A stretch of DNA of 37,530 nucleotides from contig CAYFQR010000015.1 in the NCBI GenBank assembly GCA_964345365.1, forward strand, positions 1 to 37,530, given 5' to 3'. The DNA comes from RUG754 sp964345365 (lineage in GTDB: Bacteria > Bacillota > Clostridia > Peptostreptococcales > Anaerovoracaceae). Positions within the stretch are counted from its first letter, which is position 1. Every line of letters starts with the position of its first letter. The position numbers and the translations under genes are program-made. Below, one piece after another: positions 1 through 7,809 of this stretch. The notes under the pieces were generated by a model. It worked only from the letters and a program-made list of their open reading frames with translations. It was not told the origin of the DNA and ran no database searches.

Positions 1-89
1 TGGAAAAGATGTCCGATGAAATGTACGAAAAGATTATGGAGCAGAGAGAAAAGGATAGAGAAGAAGCTCTCAAGGCTTTGGAAGCTTAA
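1..89 (+). CDS. 3' end of an unidentified gene (partial)
   Basis: The reading frame that starts at base 3 is open from the window edge to a TAA at 87-89 and gives 28 residues. They are very rich in Glu, Lys, Met and Arg (ending REEALKALEA) and look like a charged C-terminal helix. The frame is followed 30 bases later by a good terminator, which supports it being a real gene end. The fragment is too short to name a family, and the start lies outside the window. Confidence 0.6.
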   Translation, partial: EKMSDEMYEKIMEQREKDREEALKALEA

Positions 90-119
90 TCCGATTATCT
101 CGGTAATTCGAAAAAACTT

Positions 120-145
120 AAACCCGCTCATAAGAGCGGGTTTTT
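120..145. terminator. Bidirectional intrinsic terminator between the left-edge gene and pflA
   Basis: The arms CCCGCTC (123-129) and GAGCGGG (134-140) form a perfect stem around the loop ATAA. The stem is extended by A-T pairs and followed by TTTTT on the plus strand. On the minus strand the hairpin is followed a few bases later by a T run, so it can also end the pflBA transcript. Confidence 0.85.
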
Positions 146-165
146 AATTTCTTTTCATTATTCGG

Positions 166-909
166 CTATTCATTAGATGACTGTATTATAGCATCCGCCG
201 GCTTCTTTAGAAGCATTCTCAGCTCGTTTAATTTTTTTCCGTCCATTTGAGGGACACCTTTCAGTCTATATTCCATCCCCATTTTTTCGTATTTATTGAC
301 TGCCATCGTGTGATAGCCCAAAAGCTCTACTCTCTCTACTCTTCTTATTTTTCTGATGAACTCATTCAATTCCAAAATGTCTTCAGGTTCGTCATTCATT
401 CCGGGAACAACCACATGTCTTATCCAAACCCTTTTTTTATGGCTATTAATCATGTCTATCAGTTCAAGCAGAGTTTCCTGGGGTTTCCCGCATATCCTTT
501 CATATTCTTCCGGGTCCGGATGTTTTATGTCAAGCAAAATCAAATCACTGCGTTTGACAACCTCCTCAGTAAACTCGTCTATATAAGTTCCGCTTGTATC
601 TATCGCGACCTTAATGTTCTCTTTGTGGAGTGCAGCTATGCATTCCAAAAGAAATTTGCCCTGCATCATAGGTTCTCCGCCGCTGAAGGTCACGCCGCCG
701 TCTTTACCGTAATATGGCTTCCCCCTGAGAGCCCATCTAACGATTTCCTCAGATTCATAAAGCCCTGCCCCTTCTCCCTTGGGGTTCCATGAGTCGGGAT
801 TATGACAATAGAGGCATCTTGCGGGACATCCCTGCATAAAAAAGACAGTCCTTATTCCCGGCCCGTCTACAGCACCGAAACTTTCAATTGAGTGTAATCT
901 GCCTCTCAT
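166..909 (-). CDS. pflA: Pyruvate formate-lyase activating enzyme (radical SAM)
   Basis: This enzyme uses S-adenosylmethionine and a [4Fe-4S] cluster to make the glycyl radical on PflB. Near the N-terminus the cluster motif CxxxCxxC is visible as CPARCLYC, inside a typical VDGPGIRTVFFMQGC context. A GGxP-like SGGEPMMQ motif follows. The length (247 residues from the chosen start) is normal for the family. The open frame extends four codons upstream to a TTG, but the ATG at 909-907 has GGAGG eight bases before it and is the better start. It lies downstream of pflB on the same strand with a hairpin between them, so it is probably expressed at a lower level from the pflB transcript. Confidence 0.95.
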   Translation of the reverse strand: MRGRLHSIESFGAVDGPGIRTVFFMQGCPARCLYCHNPDSWNPKGEGAGLYESEEIVRWALRGKPYYGKDGGVTFSGGEPMMQGKFLLECIAALHKENIKVAIDTSGTYIDEFTEEVVKRSDLILLDIKHPDPEEYERICGKPQETLLELIDMINSHKKRVWIRHVVVPGMNDEPEDILELNEFIRKIRRVERVELLGYHTMAVNKYEKMGMEYRLKGVPQMDGKKLNELRMLLKKPADAIIQSSNE

Positions 910-932
910 TCTTTCCTCCAAAAGTTAAAATC

Positions 933-954
933 GGTGCCTGCTTTCGCAGGCACC
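933..954 (-). terminator. Hairpin between pflB and pflA (partial terminator or processing site)
   Basis: Nine-base arms GGTGCCTGC (933-941) and GCAGGCACC (946-954) enclose a four-base loop that reads GAAA on the transcribed minus strand. Only a short T run (GATTTTAA) follows, so it is probably a leaky terminator or an mRNA-stabilising 3' hairpin that keeps the activase below PflB level. Confidence 0.7.
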
Positions 955-971
955 TTTCACAGTTTCTTTAA

Positions 972-3203
972 TTAGATTCTTGAGTGGAATGTTCTCTCGA
1001 TAACCTCTCTCTGATGGTTCTTTGAAAGAGCATTGAATCTTACCGCATATCCGGAAACTCTTACCGTAAGGTTAGGGTATTTTTCAGGATTTTCGAATGC
1101 GTCTTCAAGTAAAGCCCTGTTAAGTACGTTTACGTTTAAGTGATGAGCTCCTCTGCCGAAGTATCCGTCAAGAAGTCCTACAAGGACATTTGCTCTTTTC
1201 TCCGGGTCCTTGCCGAGTGTTTCAGGGGTAATAGTGAATGTGTTCGATATTCCGTCTTGGCATGTGTTCCAGTCAATCTTGGATACGGAGTTAAGGGAAG
1301 CGATGGCTCCATGCTCATCTCTTTCATGCATCGGGTTTGCCCCCGGTGCAAACGGTGTGCCCGCTCTTCTTCCGTCAGGAGTGTTTCCCGTCTTTTTGCC
1401 GTACATTACGTTTGATGTAATTGTAAGAACGGATAAAGTATGTACGGAATTTCTGTACGTAGGGTGTTTCCTTAATTCTTCGATTGTTCTTTCCGAGATG
1501 CGAACCGCGATTTCGTCTACTCTGTCATCGTCATTTCCATATTTAGGGAAATCGCCTTCTGTCTTATAGTCTACGATTATGCCGTTTTCGTCTCTTATAG
1601 GTGTAACCTTGGCATACTTGATTGCCGAAAGCGAGTCGGCTGCTACCGAGAACCCTGCTACACCGAAAGCCATGAGTCTCTTAACTTCAGAATTGAGGAA
1701 TGCCATCTGGCTTCTCTCGAAGTCATATTTGTCATGCATGAAATGTATTACATTCATGATGTTGGCATACTGCTTCATGAGCCATTCAAGGTATATATTG
1801 AATCTTCTCCATGCTTCGTCGTAATCAATCGGGCCGTCCGGGACGGATTCCATCTGAGGCCCTATGTGCTCGCCTGTTGTTTCATCTATACCGCCGTTAA
1901 GAGCCAAAAGCAGAATCTTAGCCAAGTTGCAGCGTGCCCCGAAGAACTGCATCTGTTGTCCCATCTGTATGGCCGATACGCAGCATGCGATGGAATAGTC
2001 CTCTCCACAGTGAGGTCTCATCTTGTCGTCGTTTTCATACTGAATCGAGTCGGTGTCGATGGATGCCTGTGCACAGAATTTTTTGAACGGTTCAGGAAGC
2101 TTCTCCGACCAAAGTACCGTAAGATTCGGTTCAGGTGCAGGTCCTAAGTTATAAAGAGTCTGAAGGAATCTGTAGGAGTTCTTCGTAACCTTATGTTTCC
2201 CGTCCACGCCTACTCCGCCGATCCCCTCCGTAATCCACATCGGGTCTCCGCCGAAGAGTTCATTATATTCCGTGGTTCTAAGATGTCTTGCAACCCTGAG
2301 CTTTAAGATGAAGTCATCGATAAACTCCTGTATCTCGCTTTCGGTATATGTGCCGTTTGCGAGGTCTCTCTCGGCATAGATGTCGAGGAATGTAGAGATT
2401 CTTCCGATTGACATTGCCGCTCCGTTTTCTTCCTTGATTCCCGCAAGATATGCAAAATATGTCCACTGGATTGCTTCTTTAACGTCCTTCGCAGGTCCCG
2501 AGATATCATATCCGTAAGCCTCAGCCATTTTCTTGATTTCTTTAAGGGCTACAACCTGGTTGAAAACCTCTTCTGTCGTACGGATGTTTTCATCGGTCAT
2601 TACGTCACGTGAGGCAATTTCCTCATGGTCTTTTTTCTTCTCCTCAATGAGGAAGTCGATTCCATAGAGAGCCGCCCTTCTATAGTCACCGATGATTCTT
2701 CCGCGCCCATAAGCATCCGGAAGTCCGGTTATGTACCCGAGGTGTCGGGCTTTTTTCATTTCTTTTGAATACGCCTTGAATACTCCGTCGTTATGCGTTG
2801 TGATGTAATCGAACATCTTATCAATATCCTCAGGAAGTTCTTTCCCGAATTCCTTAACCTGCTCTCTGACCATTTTAATTCCGCCAAACGGGCAGATACC
2901 TCTCTTAAGAGGTTCGTCGGTCTGAAGTCCTACGATGATATCCTTTCCCGGAATTATGTACCCCGGCCCGAAAGCATTGATTCTCATGATTCTCGAAGCG
3001 TCAACCTTTAATGTGCCGCCCGCTTTTCTTTCAGCAACCAAAAGTTCCTGAACTCTATCATAACACTCCTTGGTTCTCTCGGTAGCTCCTTCAAGGAAAG
3101 AAGCATCCCCGTCATAAGGGTGATAATTCAGCCTGATAAATTCTTCTACATCGATTGCGTCAGCCCATCTTCCGCTGACAAAACCTTCCCATTCTTTTTT
3201 CAT
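972..3203 (-). CDS. pflB: Formate C-acetyltransferase (pyruvate formate-lyase)
   Basis: This cytoplasmic glycyl-radical enzyme converts pyruvate and CoA to acetyl-CoA and formate in anaerobic fermentation. At 743 residues it has the normal length. The paired active-site cysteines are at 407-408 (SIACCVS), and the C-terminal glycyl-radical motif is RVSGYAV with the radical Gly at about 718. The extra segments of glycerol or diol dehydratase-type relatives are not apparent. The ATG at 3203-3201 has a GGAG site (AAAGGAGTAAAGA) just upstream. It is the first gene of a pflB-pflA pair. The promoter lies more than 150 bases upstream and overlaps a perfect inverted repeat, so expression is probably controlled by a DNA-binding regulator. 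Confidence 0.97.
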   Translation of the reverse strand: MKKEWEGFVSGRWADAIDVEEFIRLNYHPYDGDASFLEGATERTKECYDRVQELLVAERKAGGTLKVDASRIMRINAFGPGYIIPGKDIIVGLQTDEPLKRGICPFGGIKMVREQVKEFGKELPEDIDKMFDYITTHNDGVFKAYSKEMKKARHLGYITGLPDAYGRGRIIGDYRRAALYGIDFLIEEKKKDHEEIASRDVMTDENIRTTEEVFNQVVALKEIKKMAEAYGYDISGPAKDVKEAIQWTYFAYLAGIKEENGAAMSIGRISTFLDIYAERDLANGTYTESEIQEFIDDFILKLRVARHLRTTEYNELFGGDPMWITEGIGGVGVDGKHKVTKNSYRFLQTLYNLGPAPEPNLTVLWSEKLPEPFKKFCAQASIDTDSIQYENDDKMRPHCGEDYSIACCVSAIQMGQQMQFFGARCNLAKILLLALNGGIDETTGEHIGPQMESVPDGPIDYDEAWRRFNIYLEWLMKQYANIMNVIHFMHDKYDFERSQMAFLNSEVKRLMAFGVAGFSVAADSLSAIKYAKVTPIRDENGIIVDYKTEGDFPKYGNDDDRVDEIAVRISERTIEELRKHPTYRNSVHTLSVLTITSNVMYGKKTGNTPDGRRAGTPFAPGANPMHERDEHGAIASLNSVSKIDWNTCQDGISNTFTITPETLGKDPEKRANVLVGLLDGYFGRGAHHLNVNVLNRALLEDAFENPEKYPNLTVRVSGYAVRFNALSKNHQREVIERTFHSRI

Positions 3204-3222
3204 TCTTTACTCCTTTTAGCTT

Positions 3223-3258
3223 TCGGCTCATTTTTTCATATTTAGTTAGCAGAGCCGA
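3223..3258 (-). other. Hairpin in the pflB 5' leader
   Basis: Seven-base arms TCGGCTC (3223-3229) and GAGCCGA (3252-3258) enclose an AT-rich 22-base loop. The hairpin lies just upstream of the pflB ribosome-binding site within a leader of about 150 bases. It may stabilise the mRNA or affect translation; no known riboswitch class was recognised. Confidence 0.45.
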
Positions 3259-3360
3259 TTTTATAATATATGTTATCATATTGCCTGCCGTCCGATTCGG
3301 TAACCTCCACTTTCTCCCTAACCGCCCCCTCAAGCACACAATACAGATAAAGCACAATTA

Positions 3361-3390
3361 ATACTGTATCATGTATACAGTATATGTCAA
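3361..3390 (-). promoter_or_regulatory. pflB promoter with an embedded inverted-repeat operator
   Basis: On the minus strand TTGACA (3390-3385) is a perfect -35 box. A plausible -10 (TACAGT, 16-base spacing) lies inside a perfect inverted repeat, ATACTGTAT (3361-3369) and ATACAGTAT (3375-3383), with a five-base centre. A protein bound to this dyad would block the spacer and the -10 box, so repression is the simplest reading. The motif does not match the Rex, CcpA or FNR consensus as I know them, so the regulator is unknown. Confidence 0.6.
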
Positions 3391-3431
3391 CAATATTTTT
3401 ATGAATTTTATGCATTTTTTGGGACACAAAA

Positions 3432-3465
3432 AACCGGAACCGCTGTCTTTGCGATTCCGGTTCGG
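3432..3465 (-). terminator. Terminator of the arcB-arcC operon
   Basis: On the minus strand AACCGGAA and TTCCGGTT pair (3455-3462 with 3432-3439). The stem continues inward with a GCG/CGC pairing and is followed by TTTTTTG. It lies directly after the arcC stop codon. Confidence 0.8.
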
Positions 3466-3487
3466 TTGGTTAAACTTAAGCTATGGG

Positions 3488-4432
3488 TTACTTAAAGGTA
3501 ACTACTGTTCCCGTCTTGCCCTCGAGAGCATCGATAGCTCTTTCGAGTGAAGTGATTATAGCCTTCTTTTCAGGATTTGCCTTCACGAATTTCATGCAGG
3601 CTTCTACCTTAGGAAGCATTGAACCCGGTGCAAACTGTCCTTCTTCACAATATTTCTCCGCTTCCGCAAGAGTCATGTGAGCGATGTTCTGCTGGTTCGG
3701 CTTGTTGAAGTTGATAGCAACCTGCTCAACCTCAGTGAGAATCATAAGGGCATCGGCTCCGATGTTTTCAGCAAGAAGCTCTGCTGCGAAGTCCTTGTCG
3801 ATAACTGCAGCTGTTCCCTCTAATTCGCCTTTTTCATTTCTGATTACGGGAATACCGCCGCCGCCGCAAGTGATTACGATTGTGGAATCGAATAATCTCT
3901 TAACGGAATCAAGTTCAACGATTTCTGACGGGATAGGTGAAGCGACTACTCTTCTCCATCCTCTTCCCGCATCTTCCTTCATCGAATAACCTTTTTCAGC
4001 TTCAAGCTGCTTTGCTTCTTCTTCCGAGTAGAAAGGCCCGATCGGCTTGGTAGGATTCTTGAAACCCGGGTCTTCCCTGTCGACAACCATCTGAGTTAAA
4101 ATAGTGCAAACAGGGATATCCTTGCCGCGATTTTTAAGCGCCTGCTTAAGAGCCTGCTGAAGGTGATAGCCTATGTATCCCTGTGACATTGCTCCGCAAA
4201 CGTCGAACGGCATTGCAGGTGTAACATCCTTTGCCGTTTCTGAAGCAAGAAGGATTCTGCCGACCTGAGGGCCGTTTCCGTGAACAACCGCTACTTCATA
4301 TCCTTTTTCCGATAAGTCTGCAATTTTCTCGCAAGTTTCTTTAACTACGGCAAGCTGAGCTTCTGCTGTAGGCTCGGCTTTACCGGACTGGAGCGCATTA
4401 CCGCCCAGCGCTATTACAATTTTTTTTGCCAT
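3488..4432 (-). CDS. arcC: Carbamate kinase
   Basis: This enzyme transfers phosphate from carbamoyl phosphate to ADP, giving ATP, ammonia and CO2. It is the energy-yielding last step of the arginine deiminase pathway. The N-terminus KKIVIALGGNAL is the signature of the amino-acid kinase fold in this family, and further motifs such as VVHGNGPQVG and CGGGGIPV are present. Its 314 residues match the family length. A GAGGT site precedes the ATG. It starts 15 bases after the stop of the ornithine carbamoyltransferase gene, so the two are co-transcribed. Confidence 0.96.
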   Translation of the reverse strand: MAKKIVIALGGNALQSGKAEPTAEAQLAVVKETCEKIADLSEKGYEVAVVHGNGPQVGRILLASETAKDVTPAMPFDVCGAMSQGYIGYHLQQALKQALKNRGKDIPVCTILTQMVVDREDPGFKNPTKPIGPFYSEEEAKQLEAEKGYSMKEDAGRGWRRVVASPIPSEIVELDSVKRLFDSTIVITCGGGGIPVIRNEKGELEGTAAVIDKDFAAELLAENIGADALMILTEVEQVAINFNKPNQQNIAHMTLAEAEKYCEEGQFAPGSMLPKVEACMKFVKANPEKKAIITSLERAIDALEGKTGTVVTFK

Positions 4433-4447
4433 ATGTGTTTTACCTCA

Positions 4448-5443
4448 TTAACCGATAGTCGCTACCATAATTGCCTTGATGCTGTGCATTCTGTTCTCTG
4501 CTTCGTCGAATACTACTGAATGTCTTGAGAGGAATACTTCATCGGTAACTTCGCGGATGTCATATCCGAGCTCCATCTGCTCTTTAGCCATGGTGGTATC
4601 AAAGTCATGGAAAGAAGGAAGGCAATGCATGAAAATAACATCTTTGTTTCCGGTATCATCGAGCATTTCCTGAGTAACCTTGTAAGGTGTGAGCATTCTT
4701 ACTCTTTCAGGAATCTGGTCTTCCTCACCCATTGATGCCCAAATATCAGTATAAAGAACGTCTGCTCCCTTAAGGCATGACTTATCCGAGGATACTTCGA
4801 TCGTTGCACCTGTGTATTCGGCAACTTCGTTTACTCTCTTGAGAACGTCCTGATCGATCTGGTCAGCTAATTCTTTAGGGCCGTATGCTACGAAATGCAT
4901 ACCCATTTTAGCGCAACCGTACATCCAAGCGTAAGACATGTTGTTTCTGATATCTCCGCAGAATACAACCTTAACCTTGTTGAGAGGCTTTGCAACATGC
5001 TCCTCGATAGTGAGAAGGTCAGCTAAAATCTGAGTCGGATGATCAATGTCAGTCAATCCGTTCCATACAGGTACTCCCGCATTTTCAGCTAATTCTTCAA
5101 CTACTGCCTGTTCAAATCCTCTATATTCGATACCGTCAAAGAATCTTCCAAGCACCTTAGCGGTATCCGCGATAGTTTCTTTCTTTCCCATCTGTGATGA
5201 CTTTGAGTCAAGGAAAGTTACGTGAGCACCCTCATCAAGTGCTGCCACTTCAAATGCGCATCTTGTTCTTGTCGAAGTCTTTTCGAAGAGAAGAACTATG
5301 TTCTTGCCCTTTAACGTTTCAGTACGGATTCCGGCTCTCTTCTTAGCCTTTAAATCGTGAGCCAAGTCAAGCATGTATCTGATTTCGAGAGGTGAAAAAT
5401 CCATTAGTGTTAAAAAATGTCTTCCTTTGAGATTAACTGCCAT
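4448..5443 (-). CDS. arcB: Ornithine carbamoyltransferase (probably the catabolic form)
   Basis: This enzyme interconverts citrulline plus phosphate with ornithine plus carbamoyl phosphate. The carbamoyl-phosphate site STRTR is at residues 57-61, with HPTQ in the middle and HCLP (His273-Cys274) near the C-terminus, all diagnostic. Its 331 residues are typical. GGAG lies seven bases before the ATG. It leads an arcB-arcC unit that ends in a terminator. The link to carbamate kinase argues for a catabolic role (arcB) rather than arginine synthesis (argF), although sequence alone does not separate the two. The gene directly upstream on the same strand is a MocR-like regulator. Confidence 0.93.
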   Translation of the reverse strand: MAVNLKGRHFLTLMDFSPLEIRYMLDLAHDLKAKKRAGIRTETLKGKNIVLLFEKTSTRTRCAFEVAALDEGAHVTFLDSKSSQMGKKETIADTAKVLGRFFDGIEYRGFEQAVVEELAENAGVPVWNGLTDIDHPTQILADLLTIEEHVAKPLNKVKVVFCGDIRNNMSYAWMYGCAKMGMHFVAYGPKELADQIDQDVLKRVNEVAEYTGATIEVSSDKSCLKGADVLYTDIWASMGEEDQIPERVRMLTPYKVTQEMLDDTGNKDVIFMHCLPSFHDFDTTMAKEQMELGYDIREVTDEVFLSRHSVVFDEAENRMHSIKAIMVATIG

Positions 5444-5494
5444 AATTGTTTCTCCTTTTTTTATATGTTTTAGTTAAAAATACTTGTTATAAAA

Positions 5495-5508
5495 GCACTT
5501 TTCAGTGC
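5495..5508 (-). terminator. Short hairpin with T run between the mocR-like gene and arcB
   Basis: On the minus strand GCACT-GAAA-AGTGC is followed by TTTTAT. The stem is only five pairs, so termination would be weak. It may partly end the upstream regulator transcript or act as an attenuator in the arcB leader. Confidence 0.4.
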
Positions 5509-5514
5509 AATTTT

Positions 5515-5543
5515 ATTGTACTATAACGTGTGCAAAAAGTAAG
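5515..5543 (-). promoter_or_regulatory. Candidate arcB promoter
   Basis: On the minus strand TACAAT (5520-5515) is a good -10 box, but the -35 region (TTACTT at 16 bases) is poor. Three GTGC-containing pentamers lie around it (5504-5508, 5529-5533, 5542-5546) and could be part of an operator. A weak -35 fits an activated promoter. Confidence 0.4.
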
Positions 5544-5555
5544 TGCCAGACTTGA

Positions 5556-7019
5556 TTAAAATTCATGTGCCAGCAGTGTTTTTTTGAAAATTCTCATGCC
5601 TTCTCTAATCTTGTCTTCCCTTTCATATGAGTAGTTTATCCTCACATAATCTCTACCTCCGTTTTTGAAAGGGTAAAAAATATCTCCGGGGATGAGAACA
5701 AGTCCGTTTGCGTATGCTTTTTTTACGAATTCTCTGCTGTCCGCCGTCTCGGGAAGTCTGCACCATATATACACTCCGCCCTTCGGCTTCTTATATGAAA
5801 TGCCGTGGTCCTTAAGTTCATCAAGAATCTCACAGACGATATCCCTCTTCCTGCGATAGTTCAGTCTGAAGGTTTCGATATTTCTGTAATATGTGCCGTC
5901 TTCGAGATATTTAGCCATCAGTTTCTGTGTTACCCAGTCGGTTGCGACAAACCGGACAGACACAAGATAGCTGAGGCTTTTTATGACTTCCTTATTCGCA
6001 ACAACGAAAGCTAAACTCAGTCCCGGTACGAAAGTCAACGAAAAAGAATAGATATAAATGACATTATCCATTATATCAAATGCCTTCACGGGAGTAACCT
6101 GCCCGCCCTCATAAAAAAGCTCCGACGCCGCATCGATCTCAATTATGGGAACCCTATATCTGTTTGAAAGTCTAACCAGTTTTTGTCTGCTCTCGTGCGA
6201 GATACATGTCCCTGTCGGGTCCTGAAAGCTCGAGTCAACGAACAGTGCTTTTGGCCTTATGCTTTCGATTATATTTGAAAGCGCTCTTATGTCTATGCCA
6301 CCTTCATTGACCGGTACGGTGAATATCTTGGCGTCAAGCAGTTCGAGGGTTTTGTAAGTGTCGGGAGAAACAGGTTCTGAAATAATGACGGAATCTCCCG
6401 GGCTTATAAGCAGGTTAGTAACAAAATCAATCGCCTGATTGGCTTCGGTAACCACCTGTATTTCCCCTTTAGACGCACTGATTCCCTTTGTTCTCAGGAA
6501 AGACACTATCTGCTGCCTGAGATTTTCATCTCCTTTATACGGGCTGTAGAAGTATTGTTTTTTCCCTTCGTCCGAAATTATATTTGCTATGTCCCCGGCT
6601 ATATCGTTTTTATCGTATATTCCGGGCATTGAAACACCGCTCGAAAGTGAATATTTTTTTTCGTCACTGTACCTTTGAAACAGATTGTCGAAGGCCTTTT
6701 CACGGTTGATGAATTCGTTTTTTATTTCATGCAGCCAGTTTACTTTTTTAGGCCTGCCTGTGACAACGCTCGTATTCGTACTACCGATTGTCACCGTATA
6801 TCCTACGCCCTGCCTTGACTCCACGTATTCCTCGGCCTTCAGCTCGTTATATGCCTTAACGACAGTATTCCTGTGAATGCCGAGCATCTTTGCAAGTACC
6901 CTTTCAGACGGCAGTGAGGCTCCTTGCCCTAAAGCACCGCTTTGAATATGCGACTTGATTCGGTCTGCGAGCTGCATATATATAGGTTTTTTTGATTTCG
7001 GGTCTAATTTAATATCCAT
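5556..7019 (-). CDS. MocR-type regulator: GntR winged helix fused to an aminotransferase-like domain lacking the PLP lysine
   Basis: Residues 1-75 form a GntR winged helix-turn-helix (LPSERVLAKMLGIHRNTV). Residues 100-480 resemble a fold-type I aminotransferase, as in MocR/GabR regulators. The total of 487 residues is normal. The active site is degenerate. Where the family has SFSKT with the Schiff-base lysine, this protein has SFSLTF, and Leu328 is encoded by TTG. Where relatives have EDDYDSE, it has EIDAASE (294-300), so the PLP-contacting Asp and Tyr also appear to be lost. QxPTG (266-270) and a C-terminal Arg are kept. It probably acts as a regulator that does not bind PLP covalently. The position upstream of arcBC suggests a target there. 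There is no Shine-Dalgarno, and the -10 box ends nine bases before the ATG. Confidence 0.88.
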   Translation of the reverse strand: MDIKLDPKSKKPIYMQLADRIKSHIQSGALGQGASLPSERVLAKMLGIHRNTVVKAYNELKAEEYVESRQGVGYTVTIGSTNTSVVTGRPKKVNWLHEIKNEFINREKAFDNLFQRYSDEKKYSLSSGVSMPGIYDKNDIAGDIANIISDEGKKQYFYSPYKGDENLRQQIVSFLRTKGISASKGEIQVVTEANQAIDFVTNLLISPGDSVIISEPVSPDTYKTLELLDAKIFTVPVNEGGIDIRALSNIIESIRPKALFVDSSFQDPTGTCISHESRQKLVRLSNRYRVPIIEIDAASELFYEGGQVTPVKAFDIMDNVIYIYSFSLTFVPGLSLAFVVANKEVIKSLSYLVSVRFVATDWVTQKLMAKYLEDGTYYRNIETFRLNYRRKRDIVCEILDELKDHGISYKKPKGGVYIWCRLPETADSREFVKKAYANGLVLIPGDIFYPFKNGGRDYVRINYSYEREDKIREGMRIFKKTLLAHEF

Positions 7020-7028
7020 AGGAATATT

Positions 7029-7057
7029 ATTATATCAAAAAAATCGCGGTTAGACAA
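7029..7057 (-). promoter_or_regulatory. Promoter of the mocR-like gene, giving a leaderless mRNA
   Basis: On the minus strand TTGTCT (7057-7052), a 17-base spacer and TATAAT (7034-7029) with an upstream TGA extension form a strong promoter. The ATG begins ten bases after the last base of the -10 box, so transcription should start at or within about three bases of the start codon. No ribosome-binding site is present. The -35 box overlaps the T-rich tail of the liv terminator. Confidence 0.75.
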
Positions 7058-7060
7058 CAA

Positions 7061-7094
7061 AAGGCGGCAGGAGGGAAATTCTTCCTTGCCGCCT
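7061..7094 (-). terminator. Terminator of the liv operon
   Basis: On the minus strand AGGCGGCA (7094-7087) pairs with TGCCGCCT (7069-7062). A partly paired AGGAAG/TCCTCC extension lies inside the stem, and TTTTGTTG follows. It sits 13 bases after the livF stop. Confidence 0.85.
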
Positions 7095-7107
7095 CGAAAG
7101 TATGTTT

Positions 7108-7809
7108 CTACCTTTTACCGAGGTATGCTTTCTGTATAGCAGGGTCATGAATGAGGTCGGAAGCAAGTCCCGAAGCCGTAATCTTGCCCTGTTCGAGCAC
7201 ATAAGCTCTGTCTGCTATTGAAAGCGCCTTGAAAGCGTTTTGCTCTACAAGTAAAAGAGTCTTTCCCATTGTCTTTATTTCTTTGATAATTTCAAAGATT
7301 GTGTTTATGAGAAGAGGTGCAAGCCCGAGTGAAGGTTCATCAAGGAGTATCAGCTCAGGTGAAGACATCAGTCCTCTGCCCATAGCGAGCATCTGCTGCT
7401 CTCCTCCGGAAAGCGTACCTGCAATCTGTTTTTCTCTTTCCTTGAGTCTCGGGAACAGCTCATACACACGCTCAAAGTCTTTTGCAATACCCTTGTGATC
7501 GGTTCTGAGATAGGCTCCCATTTTTAAGTTTTCGTGAACGGTGAGATTTGCAAATACAACTCTTCCCTCAGGAACCTGACAGATACCCGACTGAACTACC
7601 TTATGAGCTTGTGATGAAAGTTCCTTACCCTTATATTCTATGGTTCCGCCGGATTTCACCACTCCGCTTATAGCGTTTAACAAGGAGGATTTTCCTGCGC
7701 CGTTAGACCCGATGATCGTAACGATTTCGCCTTCTTCCACATCGATGTCAAGACCGCGCAGAGCGTGAATTCCGCCATAGTACACGTTGAGGTCTCTAAT
7801 TTTCAACAT
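7108..7809 (-). CDS. livF: Branched-chain-type amino-acid ABC transporter ATPase LivF
   Basis: This is one of the two ATPase subunits of a LIV/HAAT importer. It has Walker A GSNGAGKSS, the signature LSGGEQQ, and Walker B LILLDEPSLGLAP, which is the usual LivF form. The open frame extends 12 codons upstream, but the ATG at 7809-7807 (MLKIRDLNVYYGG) has AGGAGG nine bases before it and matches the family start, giving 233 residues. The start overlaps the last codons of livG, indicating translational coupling. It is the last gene of the operon. Confidence 0.94.
   Translation of the reverse strand: MLKIRDLNVYYGGIHALRGLDIDVEEGEIVTIIGSNGAGKSSLLNAISGVVKSGGTIEYKGKELSSQAHKVVQSGICQVPEGRVVFANLTVHENLKMGAYLRTDHKGIAKDFERVYELFPRLKEREKQIAGTLSGGEQQMLAMGRGLMSSPELILLDEPSLGLAPLLINTIFEIIKEIKTMGKTLLLVEQNAFKALSIADRAYVLEQGKITASGLASDLIHDPAIQKAYLGKR

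Noticed and set aside
3204..3487. Hidden small gene between arcC and pflB
   Set aside because: Short minus-strand frames here lack ribosome-binding sites and cover the pflB promoter, operator and leader.
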